Part shown: in pieces, positions 26,658-35,601 of the stretch
How positions within the stretch are numbered: position 1 is the first letter of the stretch
Layout: every line of letters begins with the position of its first letter
Source of the DNA: Petroclostridium xylanilyticum
GTDB lineage: Bacteria; Bacillota; Clostridia; SK-Y3
Assembly (NCBI RefSeq): GCF_002252565.1
Contig: NZ_NPML01000007.1
Span: 62,001 to 126,000, forward strand
Direction: 5' to 3'
DNA: 64,000 nucleotides
Made by a program: the position numbers and the translations under genes
Notes under the pieces: model-generated
Seen by the model: the letters and a program-made list of their open reading frames with translations, nothing else
Told to the model about the DNA's origin: nothing
Databases searched by the model: none

Positions 26658-28244
26658 TCACTTTGATATAATGCTTTTTGATGCCATTTGCAATAATTCC
26701 TCTTTTACTTTTGCAGCATTTTCTTCATTGGTTAGTACAATTAAATAATCTCCTGCACAAATGGTAGTGTCACCTTTAGGAATGATTTCTTTTTCTCCTC
26801 TTTTAACTCCCACCAGTAAACAATGCTGAGGCCAATTTATATCTTTTATTCTTTTGCCGTCTAAAACTGTCCCTAAATATACTGCTACTTCCAAAATTAC
26901 ACACTGATTATTATCGCCGACGAATTCGTTATTACTGTTGCGTTGCAGAAATTTTTCTAAAAGAGATTCATAAATAGGCTGCGAGCGCAAAATATCAGCT
27001 GTAATATAGGAAGTAATAGAAACAACGCTTAAGGCCAATAAGTGCTGAAAGGAACCCGTCATCTCTGTTATTAGAATACTTCCTGTAATAGGTGCTTTTA
27101 CAATAGCAGTAAAATATCCTGCCATAGCAAGGATGATAAAATTATTCACATATTCATTATTAATATGAAATGCTTTAACAAGTATATTTCCATATATATT
27201 TCCTGTTAAAGCTCCAATGACTAACAACGGCAGAAATATTCCTCCGGGAGCTCCTGAACCATAGCTCAACATTGTAAAAAGAAATTTTACCACCAACAGG
27301 ATAATAAGTACTTTTAGTGTAAAACCGTCTTCAACTAAAGAAACAATTAATTCATGTCCTCCGCCTAATACTTGTGGCAACAACAGTCCTAAAAATCCTG
27401 CAACCAATAGAGGAAGCAACAGCCTGAATTGAGCCGGAAGCCATTTTTGCTTTGCATACATATCTTGCGTCTTAAGCAGCGTCCGGTTAAAAAACACTCC
27501 ACATATGCCAATAATAATGCCTAACAATATTAAATATAGATAAAAGTTTAACGGTAAAACCGAAAGACGATTAAAATTAAAAACTGGCTTTAATCCAAAA
27601 AATTTTTTTGAAACAAAGTCTGCTGTAAGGGATGCTGACATTGCAGAAAGTAAAACCAGAGGAGAAAAATTCTTATGTACTTCCTCTAACGCAAAAATTA
27701 CTCCTGCTAAAGGAGCATTGAACGCAGCCGCCAATCCTGCACTAGCTCCACTGGTAATAAGATATTTTTCCTCAATTTTTATTCTCTTAAATGTACGGCT
27801 AAACCCTTGGCCAACAGCAGCGCCTATTTGCACGGAAGGACCCTCTCTGCCCAATGATAGTCCTGCGCCGATAGATAAAACACCGCCAATAAATTTTCCG
27901 ATAATTACTTTCCACCAATTCATACGAAGACGTCTCAGTAACACCCCTTCTACCTGCGGAATCCCACTTCCGCTAATCATCGGTTCTTTTTTGATTAGTA
28001 TTCCTAATATATAACCTATTACCAGTAAGATGATAAGCCAAACAGGAATCAGCCAATGATGGCGTGTTAAATAAAAATATATATTTTTTGATAAAATGCC
28101 TGTTTCTTCTAGTAAAAACCGATACAATACCACTAATAAGCCAGATAATAAACCTACTATGACTCCTTCGAAAACAAGTGTCAAACGAAAGTTATGCCAA
28201 TGAAACAGGGTATTAGAAATATTATTCTTGTTTTTTTCTCTCAT
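26658..28244 (-). CDS. ClC-type chloride channel or H+/Cl- antiporter with C-terminal TrkA-C domain
   Basis: Membrane protein of 528 residues. ClC anion-pathway motifs appear in order: GSGIPQVEG (about 107), GREGPSVQIGAA (about 148, gating Glu), AFNAPLAGVIFALEE and GAPGGIFLPLLV. The last about 85 residues form a TrkA-C/RCK_C regulatory domain (LEVAVYLGTVLDGKRIKDIN). I start it at 28244, because GGGGGAAT lies just before that ATG. A longer frame would take in 39 residues that overlap a repeat and look non-coding. Whether it is channel or exchanger is not decided. Confidence 0.9.
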   Translation of the reverse strand: MREKNKNNISNTLFHWHNFRLTLVFEGVIVGLLSGLLVVLYRFLLEETGILSKNIYFYLTRHHWLIPVWLIILLVIGYILGILIKKEPMISGSGIPQVEGVLLRRLRMNWWKVIIGKFIGGVLSIGAGLSLGREGPSVQIGAAVGQGFSRTFKRIKIEEKYLITSGASAGLAAAFNAPLAGVIFALEEVHKNFSPLVLLSAMSASLTADFVSKKFFGLKPVFNFNRLSVLPLNFYLYLILLGIIIGICGVFFNRTLLKTQDMYAKQKWLPAQFRLLLPLLVAGFLGLLLPQVLGGGHELIVSLVEDGFTLKVLIILLVVKFLFTMLSYGSGAPGGIFLPLLVIGALTGNIYGNILVKAFHINNEYVNNFIILAMAGYFTAIVKAPITGSILITEMTGSFQHLLALSVVSITSYITADILRSQPIYESLLEKFLQRNSNNEFVGDNNQCVILEVAVYLGTVLDGKRIKDINWPQHCLLVGVKRGEKEIIPKGDTTICAGDYLIVLTNEENAAKVKEELLQMASKSIISK

Positions 28245-28332
28245 CCAAGATTCCCCCTCATCATTCTCTAATACAAGCAACGCATGATTTGTTATAGACC
28301 CGTAATAATGTATAGTCAACTTTGTAAACAAA

Positions 28333-28397
28333 ATCAAAGGGACAGGTTTCGTTAATTCCATAATTCTGTCCCATTCATCAATATCCCTGTCCCCCTG
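28333..28397. repeat. Degenerate GGGACAGG repeat pair
   Basis: ATCAAAGGGACAGGTTTCGT is followed by CTGTCCC and then CCCTGTCCCC, a diverged relative of the GGGACGG family in partly inverted arrangement. It lies between the ClC start and the rarA stop. Confidence 0.5.
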
Positions 28398-28403
28398 GTT
28401 CTT

Positions 28404-29675
28404 TTATTTGTTTTTCATAATTTTACGATACTGTGCTATCTGGTCTTCCATTTTGTTTTTGCCCGGTACATAATAAACAGCATTTATTAGACTATCAGGT
28501 AAATATTGCTGTTCCACATAATTATTCTCGTAATTATGCGGATATTTATAGTTTATGCCCCTGCCTAATTTTGCAGCGCCTCCATAATGGGCATCTTTAA
28601 GATGCGGAGGAATGTCTCCGATATTTTTTGTCTCTACATCCCTCAGCGCTGCATCTATGGCTGTGATTACAGAATTGGATTTGGGTGCGGTAGCCAGTAC
28701 CAGCACAGCCTGCGCCAGTGGTATTCTCGCCTCCGGCAGTCCCAATTGCAGCGCCGCATCTACACAGCTTTTAACGATTGTAACAGCAGTAGGATACGCC
28801 AGTCCGATATCCTCTGATGCAATTACCAGCAATCTTCTGCAAATGGAAAACATATCCCCTGCCGATATCAGTCTTGCAAGATAATGAAGGGACGCATCCG
28901 GGTCACTTCCTCTGATGGATTTCTGAAAAGCACTCAGGATATCATAGTGGCTGTCTCCGGATTTATCATAATTGGAAGCTTTTTTTTGTGTACATTCCTG
29001 TGCAATATCCATGTTAACATGTACTGTATCCTTACTATCGGCTTGCGCACAATAAACAGCAAGTTCAACAGCATTAATGGCTTTTCTTAAATCCCCATTG
29101 CTAACTTCAGCGATATGGTCAATGGCTCTCTCATCATAACTTATAAATTTATCTTTCAAGTCCTGTTTTACAATTTCAATTGCCCGCTTTAATGCGATAA
29201 TAATGTCTTTTTTTTCAAGCAATTTAAATTCAAATACCGTGGCCCTGCTTAAGATAGCATTATAGATATAAAAGTATGGGTTTTCGGTTGTACTCGCGAT
29301 AAGAGTAATCTTGCCGTTTTCCATAAATTCTAATAGCGACTGCTGCTGCTTCTTGTTAAAGTTCTGTATTTCATCCAGATACAACAGTACTCCATTTATG
29401 GCAATCAGGCTGTCCAGGTCTTCTATAATATTCTTGATATCACTTACAGAAGCATTTGTAGCATTAAGTTTATACAATTTTTTGTTGGATAAATGAGCCG
29501 CTATATTGGCAACTGTTGTTTTTCCGGTGCCTGGAGGCCCGTAAAATATCATATTGGGTACCTGTCCGGATGATAAAATTCTATTTAAAATCTTTCCTTT
29601 TCCTAACAAATGTTCCTGTCCTACAACATCTTCAAGAGCAGTAGGTCTTATTCTATCTGCCAGGGGTTGTGTCAT
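28404..29675 (-). CDS. rarA: Replication-associated recombination protein A (AAA ATPase)
   Basis: Protein of 423 residues, MgsA/RarA/WRNIP1 family, acting at stalled replication forks. It begins PLADRIRPTALEDVVGQEHL. Walker A is FYGPPGTGKTTVAN (about 50), Walker B is LYLDEIQNF (about 105) and sensor 1 is IASTTENPYF. The C-terminal tetramerisation part has LPEARIPLAQAVLVLATAPKSN. The start at 29675 follows GGAGAGGTGT; a frame 16 codons longer has a poorly spaced site. It ends close to the repeat at 28333. Confidence 0.94.
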   Translation of the reverse strand: MTQPLADRIRPTALEDVVGQEHLLGKGKILNRILSSGQVPNMIFYGPPGTGKTTVANIAAHLSNKKLYKLNATNASVSDIKNIIEDLDSLIAINGVLLYLDEIQNFNKKQQQSLLEFMENGKITLIASTTENPYFYIYNAILSRATVFEFKLLEKKDIIIALKRAIEIVKQDLKDKFISYDERAIDHIAEVSNGDLRKAINAVELAVYCAQADSKDTVHVNMDIAQECTQKKASNYDKSGDSHYDILSAFQKSIRGSDPDASLHYLARLISAGDMFSICRRLLVIASEDIGLAYPTAVTIVKSCVDAALQLGLPEARIPLAQAVLVLATAPKSNSVITAIDAALRDVETKNIGDIPPHLKDAHYGGAAKLGRGINYKYPHNYENNYVEQQYLPDSLINAVYYVPGKNKMEDQIAQYRKIMKNK

Positions 29676-29735
29676 ACACCTCTCCGCCTTTATTAGATAA
29701 ATCGCCCTTAATACATTACTCATTCTCCGCTAAAA

Positions 29736-30971
29736 TCAGTACAATGGATATTTTTCACATAGAGCCTTTACCCTTCCCATCACTTCTTCCTTCTTGCTGT
29801 CGAATTCCGTAATGGTTAGTTTAATCAATTTTGCAATTTCAGCCATATCCTTTTCTTTCATTCCCCGGGATGTAACGGCGGGAGTACCTATCCTGATACC
29901 GCTTGTAATAAATGGGCTTTGAGGGTCAAAAGGAATTGCATTTTTATTAACGGTAATCCCTACTTCATCCAGCATTTTTTCAGCAACTTTTCCGGTGACA
30001 TTCATATTTTGCAAATCAATCAGCATTAAATGATTATCCGTTCCGCCTGAAACAAGGTTAAAGCCTTCATTAATCAAAGCCTGAGATAGTGCGGAAGCAT
30101 TTTTGACAATTTGTTTCTGATAGTTTTTAAAGTCTTCACTTAGTGCCTCTTTAAAGCAAACGGCTTTGGCAGCAATAACATGCATCAACGGACCACCCTG
30201 GATACCGGGGAATACCGCTTTATCAACAGCTTTGGCGAACTCTTCTTTACATAGGATCATTCCGCCTCTTGGCCCTCTCAGAGTTTTATGGGTAGTTGTT
30301 GTTACAAAATGAGCATAAGGCACAGGATTGGGATGGAGTCCCGCTGCTACCAGGCCTGCTATATGTGCCATATCAACCATAAGATAAGCCCCAACTTCGT
30401 TTGCAATTTCACTAAAAGCTGCAAAATCAATCGTCCTGGGGTATGCACTGGCACCGGCAACAATAAGTTTAGGCCGGGTTTCTTTTGCCAGTCTCCTTAC
30501 TTCATCATAATTAATGGTTTGTGTCTTCTCATCTACTCCATAAGGCACAATTTTATAGTATGTACCGGAAATGTTTACCGGACTTCCATGGGTCAGATGG
30601 CCGCCATGGGCAAGATTCATTCCTAAAATAGTATCCCCCGGTTTTAAAACGGAAAAATAAACTGCCGTATTTGCCTGGGCACCGGAGTGAGGCTGGACAT
30701 TGGCATGGTCTGCTCCAAAAATAGCCTTGGCCCTTTCTATAGCTAATCTTTCTACAATATCAACATATTCACAACCGCCGTAGTATCTTTTACCCGGGTA
30801 GCCTTCTGCATATTTATTCGTTAGCGGTGTTCCCATCGCTTCCATCACTGCAGGACTAACAAAATTTTCTGAAGCAATAAGTTCAATTTTATTCCTTTGC
30901 CGGTTCACTTCCAATTCTATGGCTTCTGCGACTTCTGGATCAATTTTTTTTACTTCTTGTGTACTATACAT
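29736..30971 (-). CDS. glyA: Serine hydroxymethyltransferase
   Basis: PLP enzyme of 411 residues that converts serine and tetrahydrofolate to glycine and methylene-tetrahydrofolate. Typical blocks are [58 protein letters not shown]-like sequence and the PLP lysine in [14 protein letters not shown] (about 226). The ATG at 30971 is preceded by AAGGGTG at the right distance; a GTG three codons upstream is possible but overlaps that site. It is divergent from the ThrE-type genes, with about 350 bp between. Confidence 0.96.
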   Translation of the reverse strand: MYSTQEVKKIDPEVAEAIELEVNRQRNKIELIASENFVSPAVMEAMGTPLTNKYAEGYPGKRYYGGCEYVDIVERLAIERAKAIFGADHANVQPHSGAQANTAVYFSVLKPGDTILGMNLAHGGHLTHGSPVNISGTYYKIVPYGVDEKTQTINYDEVRRLAKETRPKLIVAGASAYPRTIDFAAFSEIANEVGAYLMVDMAHIAGLVAAGLHPNPVPYAHFVTTTTHKTLRGPRGGMILCKEEFAKAVDKAVFPGIQGGPLMHVIAAKAVCFKEALSEDFKNYQKQIVKNASALSQALINEGFNLVSGGTDNHLMLIDLQNMNVTGKVAEKMLDEVGITVNKNAIPFDPQSPFITSGIRIGTPAVTSRGMKEKDMAEIAKLIKLTITEFDSKKEEVMGRVKALCEKYPLY

Positions 30972-31320
30972 TTTTAACACCCTTTCTTATATAATTTGTT
31001 AATAGTTTACGGGTCATATGATATTAGTATTTACTATATAAAAAATAATAAATATATTACATCCATTGTGGCAGGTAAGCAGCATCATGTATGGAATGCT
31101 GCGGCCGGAAAACCACCATGGACGGTGATTTTAGGCTTATCCCGATATAATTTTTTGAATTATTAACCGTAAACTTATAGATTTCATTTATGTTTATACA
31201 TATTATACTTATAAAATTTTTTATTTACAAGCCTTTTATAATAATTTGAGATTTGGTTTAAAATATCCCCAAAATAGAATATAATTTATATAATGAAAAA
31301 ATAATAATGTGGTGAAAAAT
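30972..31320. other. Divergent intergenic region with a structured block at about 31065-31150
   Basis: No gene. Within AT-rich DNA there is a GC-richer block with two hairpins: GCAGCAT/ATGCTGC (31079-31102) and CACC/GGTG enclosing ATGGAC (31113-31126). It lies in the leader of glyA on the minus strand and ahead of the exporter genes on the plus strand. I compared it by eye with THF, ZTP and glycine riboswitch consensus blocks and none fits. Confidence 0.4.
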
Positions 31321-32106
31321 ATGATATATGAAATGGATGATAAAGATATTATCAGGCTGGTAATTTTAGCAGGACAAATTATGCTGGAAAATGGCGCAGA
31401 AACTTATAGGGTAGAAGATACCATGGAGCGTATTTGCAGTGCGACGGATATAAAAAGCGTTAATACTTTTGCAACTCCTACCGGAATTTTTGTTTCTATC
31501 CAAACCAAAAACCGTGAACACTATACCACCATTAAAAGAGTAAAAACCAGGACTACTAACTTATCTAAAGTTTATCAGGTTAATAACATTTCACGTCAAT
31601 TTGTCCAGGGGGATATTACAATTGGCCAGGCATTACATTCTCTGGAACAACTAAATATTGAACCTCCCCCCGACAAAGTATTTTTAACTTTTGTTGCCGG
31701 GTGTTCTTCCGGTTTTTTTGCCTTGCTCCTTGGTGGTTCATTATGGGACGGCATCATTGCTGCTTTTTGTGGCGCCTTGATTCAACTGGCAGCCATTATA
31801 TTGCTAAACAAGGGCATATCCTCTTTTTTAGTAAATTTGACAGGAGGTTCAATATCTGCCATTGTTGCTGTATTTTTTTCCGGAGTATTAAATTTAGGAA
31901 ATGTTGATAAAATTATCATAGGATCCATAATGCCTTTATTACCCGGACTGGCTATAACTAGTGCTATTCGCGACACAATATATGGTGACCTCGTTTCCGG
32001 TACGACACGTATTGTAGAAGCACTTTTAATAGCTGTCTCCATAGCTTCGGGAGTTGGTATCATACTTAGAATATGGCTGTTGCTCCAAGGAGGCTTGTAT
32101 GTATGA
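31321..32106 (+). CDS. Threonine/serine exporter family protein, N-terminal part (ThrE/DUF1212)
   Basis: Protein of 261 residues. A cytoplasmic amphipathic region (1-115) is followed by about five membrane spans. The family motif MLENGAETYRVEDTMERIC (about 21-39) and FATPTGIFVSI (about 53) are clear, as is the IMPLLPGLAITSAIRDTIYGDL loop. It is the larger of a split exporter pair; the smaller partner overlaps its end. I start at ATG 31321 because GGTGA precedes it; GTG at 31309 is an alternative. The substrate is not proven outside Corynebacterium ThrE. Confidence 0.88.
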   Translation: MIYEMDDKDIIRLVILAGQIMLENGAETYRVEDTMERICSATDIKSVNTFATPTGIFVSIQTKNREHYTTIKRVKTRTTNLSKVYQVNNISRQFVQGDITIGQALHSLEQLNIEPPPDKVFLTFVAGCSSGFFALLLGGSLWDGIIAAFCGALIQLAAIILLNKGISSFLVNLTGGSISAIVAVFFSGVLNLGNVDKIIIGSIMPLLPGLAITSAIRDTIYGDLVSGTTRIVEALLIAVSIASGVGIILRIWLLLQGGLYV

Positions 32107-32551
32107 TTTAATTTATGAGATATTATTCTCCTATTTTGCAACCATCTTTTTTGCATATATTTTTAATGCTCCTAAAAAATCAATATTTATAACAGGTTTA
32201 ATTGGAACTAGCGGCTGGCTGGTATATATCTATTTTTTTAATATCCATCAGGCTATAGTACTTGGAAGTTTTGTCGGTGCTTTGGTAGTAGGGCTATTAA
32301 GTGAATTCTTCGCACGACAATTTAAAATGCCCGTAACCATCTTTCTGACATCCGGCATTATTCCTTTAGTACCAGGGGCAGGGCTATACTATACTATGTT
32401 TGAACTGGTCCAAAACAATTATGCTGCTGCTGTCAGTAAGGGAGTGGAAACTATCTTTATAGCCGGTTCTATTGCAGTAGCAATTGCCATCAGTTCCTCG
32501 CTTTTTAAAAAAAAGAAGAAAAACATAGCAGCTAAATCTTTATGGAGGTAA
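32099..32551 (+). CDS. Threonine/serine exporter family protein, C-terminal part (DUF3815/ThrE_2)
   Basis: Small membrane protein of 150 residues with four spans. It carries GTSGWLVYIYF, then LSEFFARQFKMPVTIFLTSG and IIPLVPGAGLYYTMFELVQN, the ThrE_2 signature. The ATG at 32099 overlaps the stop of the first gene and has CAAGGAGG upstream, indicating translational coupling. The two together correspond to one full ThrE. Confidence 0.88.
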   Translation: MYDLIYEILFSYFATIFFAYIFNAPKKSIFITGLIGTSGWLVYIYFFNIHQAIVLGSFVGALVVGLLSEFFARQFKMPVTIFLTSGIIPLVPGAGLYYTMFELVQNNYAAAVSKGVETIFIAGSIAVAIAISSSLFKKKKKNIAAKSLWR

Positions 32552-32556
32552 GAGAC

Positions 32557-33228
32557 ATGAAAAAAGAATTTAGAGATAAAATAGATAAGGTGCTGGAAAT
32601 ACGAAAAATTTTTGATCAATTATATGAGGATGCCGACTGCTCCTTAGAGTATAAAGATCCGCTGCAATTACTGATTGCCACGCAGCTTGCAGCCCAGTGC
32701 ACCGACGCAAGGGTTAACGTGGTAACCAAGGATCTTTTCCAAAAATATAAAAATGTTTATGATTTTGCAAATGCAGATATTGCTGAATTGGAACAGGATA
32801 TTAAATCCACAGGTTTTTTCCGGAATAAGGCAAGGAATATCATCAATTGCTGTAAGATGATAATAGAAGAATTCGGCGGCAAAGTGCCAAACAATCTGGA
32901 AGATTTGTTAAAACTCCCCGGCGTGGGAAGAAAAACAGCCAATCTGGTTTTAGGAGATATTTTTGGTATACCCGGGATTGTAGTTGATACTCATGCTAAA
33001 CGCCTGTCCAATCGTATAGGGCTTACCAAAAATACTGACCCTGTCAAGATTGAGTTTGACTTAATGGAAATAGTCCCTAAAGATTACTGGTCAAAATTTT
33101 GCCATCAGCTGGTTTATCACGGCAGAGCAGTCTGTGATGCACGAAGGCCAAAATGTGCCCAGTGCCAGATAAGTCATTTGTGTGATTTTGTAAATAAAGC
33201 ATCCGATGTGGTTTCGAACGGTTCTTAA
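32557..33228 (+). CDS. nth: Endonuclease III
   Basis: Base-excision repair glycosylase/AP lyase of 223 residues. It has LLIATQLAAQCTDARVN (about 32), the helix-hairpin-helix LPGVGRKTANLVLG with the catalytic Lys (about 116-129) and the catalytic Asp in VVDTHAKRLSNRIGL. A [4Fe-4S] loop with four Cys closes the fold (CDARRPKCAQCQISHLC). The start at 32557 follows TGGAGGT. The last residues (VVSNGS) are encoded by the left arm of the repeat at 33211, so the natural C-terminus has probably been replaced. Confidence 0.96.
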   Translation: MKKEFRDKIDKVLEIRKIFDQLYEDADCSLEYKDPLQLLIATQLAAQCTDARVNVVTKDLFQKYKNVYDFANADIAELEQDIKSTGFFRNKARNIINCCKMIIEEFGGKVPNNLEDLLKLPGVGRKTANLVLGDIFGIPGIVVDTHAKRLSNRIGLTKNTDPVKIEFDLMEIVPKDYWSKFCHQLVYHGRAVCDARRPKCAQCQISHLCDFVNKASDVVSNGS

Positions 33229-33250
33229 GTTTCTAAGAACCGTTCGAAAC
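33211..33250. repeat. 40-bp hairpin overlapping the nth stop (GAACGGTTCT family member, terminator)
   Basis: GTTTCGAACGGTTCTTA and its exact complement around a 6-base loop. The core (GAACGGTTCTT) resembles the GGACGGTTCT of the other repeats. It contains the nth stop codon and probably ends transcription from both sides (nth and the convergent Uma2 gene). Confidence 0.7.
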
Positions 33251-33258
33251 TTTCCAGG

Positions 33259-33843
33259 TTACTTGGATAAGAAGGCTGATTTTAAATCAATAATAAGGTC
33301 AGGAAAAATTGATACCTGAACCTTATCTTCGTCAGTATACATTTCAGGCCTGCCATATCTCTTGTTTTCCTGCAAAACAAATACGCTTACCAGCTTTTCG
33401 TCCGGCTCAACTACCCAATATTCTCTAACTCCAGCCTTTTCATATTTATTGAACTTTTCCACCCGGTCTTTTTTTCCCGATGACGGTGACATGATTTCAA
33501 TTATCATATCTGGAGCGCCATTGCAGCCTTTTTCATCAAGCTTTGAGGGATCACATACTATCGTAATATCCGGTTCTACAACGTTTTTAATATCTTTGTC
33601 GCTCTTTTCGTCACCTTTAGGCAGTCTAACGCAAAAAGGAGCAGGATAAACTTTACAGGGTTTCCCTGTTAAATAATTTGCTATCTGTTTTGATAATTCC
33701 ATAAGAATTTCCTGATGAATTCGCGAAGGAGCTGCCTGCATATAAGCTATTCCATCAATAATTTCCCATCTTTCTTCTTCCGGCCAATTCAAGTAATCTT
33801 CATAAGTATATTTTTTTTCTGGATTTTTTGATGGTAACGGCAT
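33259..33843 (-). CDS. Uma2 family protein (DUF820, PD-(D/E)XK-like)
   Basis: Protein of 194 residues of the Uma2/DUF820 family, a restriction-endonuclease-like fold common in cyanobacteria and Clostridia. It begins YTYEDYLNWPEEERWEIIDG, and the candidate catalytic residues are in VEPDITIV (about 89), PDMIIEIMSPSS (about 106, D-x(n)-E-x-M) and REYWVVEPDEKLV. The role is unknown; some members lie near transposons. It stands alone between nth and glgA. AGGTTGA lies ahead of the ATG. Confidence 0.85.
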   Translation of the reverse strand: MPLPSKNPEKKYTYEDYLNWPEEERWEIIDGIAYMQAAPSRIHQEILMELSKQIANYLTGKPCKVYPAPFCVRLPKGDEKSDKDIKNVVEPDITIVCDPSKLDEKGCNGAPDMIIEIMSPSSGKKDRVEKFNKYEKAGVREYWVVEPDEKLVSVFVLQENKRYGRPEMYTDEDKVQVSIFPDLIIDLKSAFLSK

Positions 33844-33881
33844 AAGTCAACCTCCATTCATAAATCATAAATTGTATTGAA

Positions 33882-35378
33882 TTAGATTTTACACGATTCT
33901 TGAAAAATTTTCAATTTGTTTTTTTCTGTTGCCAAACGGAATAAATGAATATATTTCTCTGCCTGCTTATCCCATGAATAATCAGAAGTCAATGCCGATT
34001 TCACAAGATTATCCCATAAATCCTTTCTATCATTGTAAATTGACAAGCATCTTTTTACTGCTTGGAAAAATGCCTCAGGCGAATATTCCTCAAATACAAA
34101 ACCATTTCCTGTTGCAGTTCCTAAGTTAAAATCTTGTATTGTATCTACTAATCCCCCTACCGCTCTAACGATAGGAATAGTCCCATACTTTAAGCTTATC
34201 AGCTGCCCCAGCCCGCAGGGTTCAAAGCGGGATGGCATCAGGAAAATATCGGCTCCTGCGTATATCTTGTGTGCAAGGGCCTCATTAAATTCAAAAAATG
34301 CTGCAACCTTATCCGGATATTTTTCCTGTAATTTTTTAAACATCCGTTCATAATAGAGATCTCCTAAGCCTAATACTACAAACTGGACATCAAAATTCAT
34401 CAGCTCATCGAAAACGTCAATAATCAAATCCAAACCTTTTTGCTCTACCAAGCGATGGACTAACCCAATTAATGGTACATCTTTCAGCGGAAGACCTGCT
34501 TCTTTTTGTAATCCATGTTTATTATCTTTTTTTAATTCTATATGATTTACATCATAATTTTTATATATCATAGGATCGCTATTGGGATTAAATTGTTCAG
34601 CACCTATTCCGTTAACAATTCCATATAAGTCCTTCGACCTTTTTCTTAACACTCCATCCAACAACTCACCAAATTCCGGAGTCTGTATTTCTTTGGCATA
34701 GGTTTCACTTACCGCATTAATGACATCAGCATATAGTATTCCTGTCTTTATAAAACTGAACCGGCCATAAAATTCAAGCTGCTCAGGGTTAAAATAGGAT
34801 TCATCTATGTCAAAGACTTTTAAAATATCCTTTGAATAATTCCCTTGGTATTGCAGGTTATGGATTGTAAAAACAGTGGCTATGTTTTTATAAAAGGGGT
34901 CTGTTTTAAATTTATGCTTTAATAAAAAAGTAATGGGGCCCGTATGCCAGTCATTGCAATGTATGACATCCGGTTGGAAGTTTATCTTAGGAAGCATGTG
35001 AAGAACCGCCTTGCAAAAAAAGGCAAATCTTTCGCCGTCATCCAAATGACAGTACATTCCTTCTCTATCAAAATAATGGTAGCTATCAACAAAATATACC
35101 GGTATTTCCTTTGTCTCTCCCTTTGAATTGCACCCTATTTGTGACCTGCGGATAATGCAGGTTTCTCTTCTCCAGTCCATTTGGACCGGAAAATCAGTAA
35201 TATAGTGCATTTCTTGAGTAATTTCTCTATATCGCGGCATGACAATCCTTACATCATTCCCTTTGGCAGCTAAAACCTGAGGCAGTGAGCCAGCTACATC
35301 AGCCAATCCTCCAGACTTGGCAAAGGGTACCACCTCAGCGGATACAACTAATATTTTCAATGATTGTTTCTGTTCCAA
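33882..35378 (-). CDS. glgA: Glycogen synthase (ADP-glucose, GT5)
   Basis: Glucosyltransferase of about 498 residues that extends alpha-1,4-glucan from ADP-glucose. The N-terminal KILVVSAEVVPFAKSGGLADV holds the KxGGL substrate motif. HCNDWHTGPITFLLKHKF and TIHNLQYQGNY follow, and the C-terminal GT-B half has LVHRLVEQKGLDL and MPSRFEPCGLGQLISLKYG. A TTG at 35378 has a perfect GGAGGAA six bases ahead, so I take it as the start; ATG 35393, five codons upstream, has no room for a site. No other glycogen gene is in the window. Confidence 0.94.
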   Translation of the reverse strand: MEQKQSLKILVVSAEVVPFAKSGGLADVAGSLPQVLAAKGNDVRIVMPRYREITQEMHYITDFPVQMDWRRETCIIRRSQIGCNSKGETKEIPVYFVDSYHYFDREGMYCHLDDGERFAFFCKAVLHMLPKINFQPDVIHCNDWHTGPITFLLKHKFKTDPFYKNIATVFTIHNLQYQGNYSKDILKVFDIDESYFNPEQLEFYGRFSFIKTGILYADVINAVSETYAKEIQTPEFGELLDGVLRKRSKDLYGIVNGIGAEQFNPNSDPMIYKNYDVNHIELKKDNKHGLQKEAGLPLKDVPLIGLVHRLVEQKGLDLIIDVFDELMNFDVQFVVLGLGDLYYERMFKKLQEKYPDKVAAFFEFNEALAHKIYAGADIFLMPSRFEPCGLGQLISLKYGTIPIVRAVGGLVDTIQDFNLGTATGNGFVFEEYSPEAFFQAVKRCLSIYNDRKDLWDNLVKSALTSDYSWDKQAEKYIHLFRLATEKNKLKIFQESCKI

Positions 35379-35532
35379 ACCAAATTCCTCCATTCCTAAT
35401 ATTGGCAACTATTTATTACCACAAAACTAAAAAGACTAATCATTTTATAATCATTTTATAATGTTTATAATGTATGCTTGTATAATTAGTTTTAAACTTA
35501 TTTAATAATATTTACAAAAAAAATATCCTAAT

Positions 35533-35565
35533 ATTAGGATACTAGAATTAGGATACTAGGATACT
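35533..35565. repeat. Short tandem AGGATACTA-like repeats
   Basis: Three imperfect copies of TAGGATACT in a row in the 190-bp gap between htrA and glgA. No function is evident. Confidence 0.5.
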
Positions 35566-35601
35566 TCTATATAAGTAATACTAAATATGTTGTTTACTGA
35601 A

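Noticed and set aside
28245-28361. A 39-residue N-terminal extension of the ClC protein
   Set aside because: It overlaps the degenerate repeat, while GGGGGAAT sits correctly before the ATG at 28244.
31065-31150. THF, ZTP or glycine riboswitch ahead of glyA
   Set aside because: The conserved core blocks of these classes could not be found on either strand.
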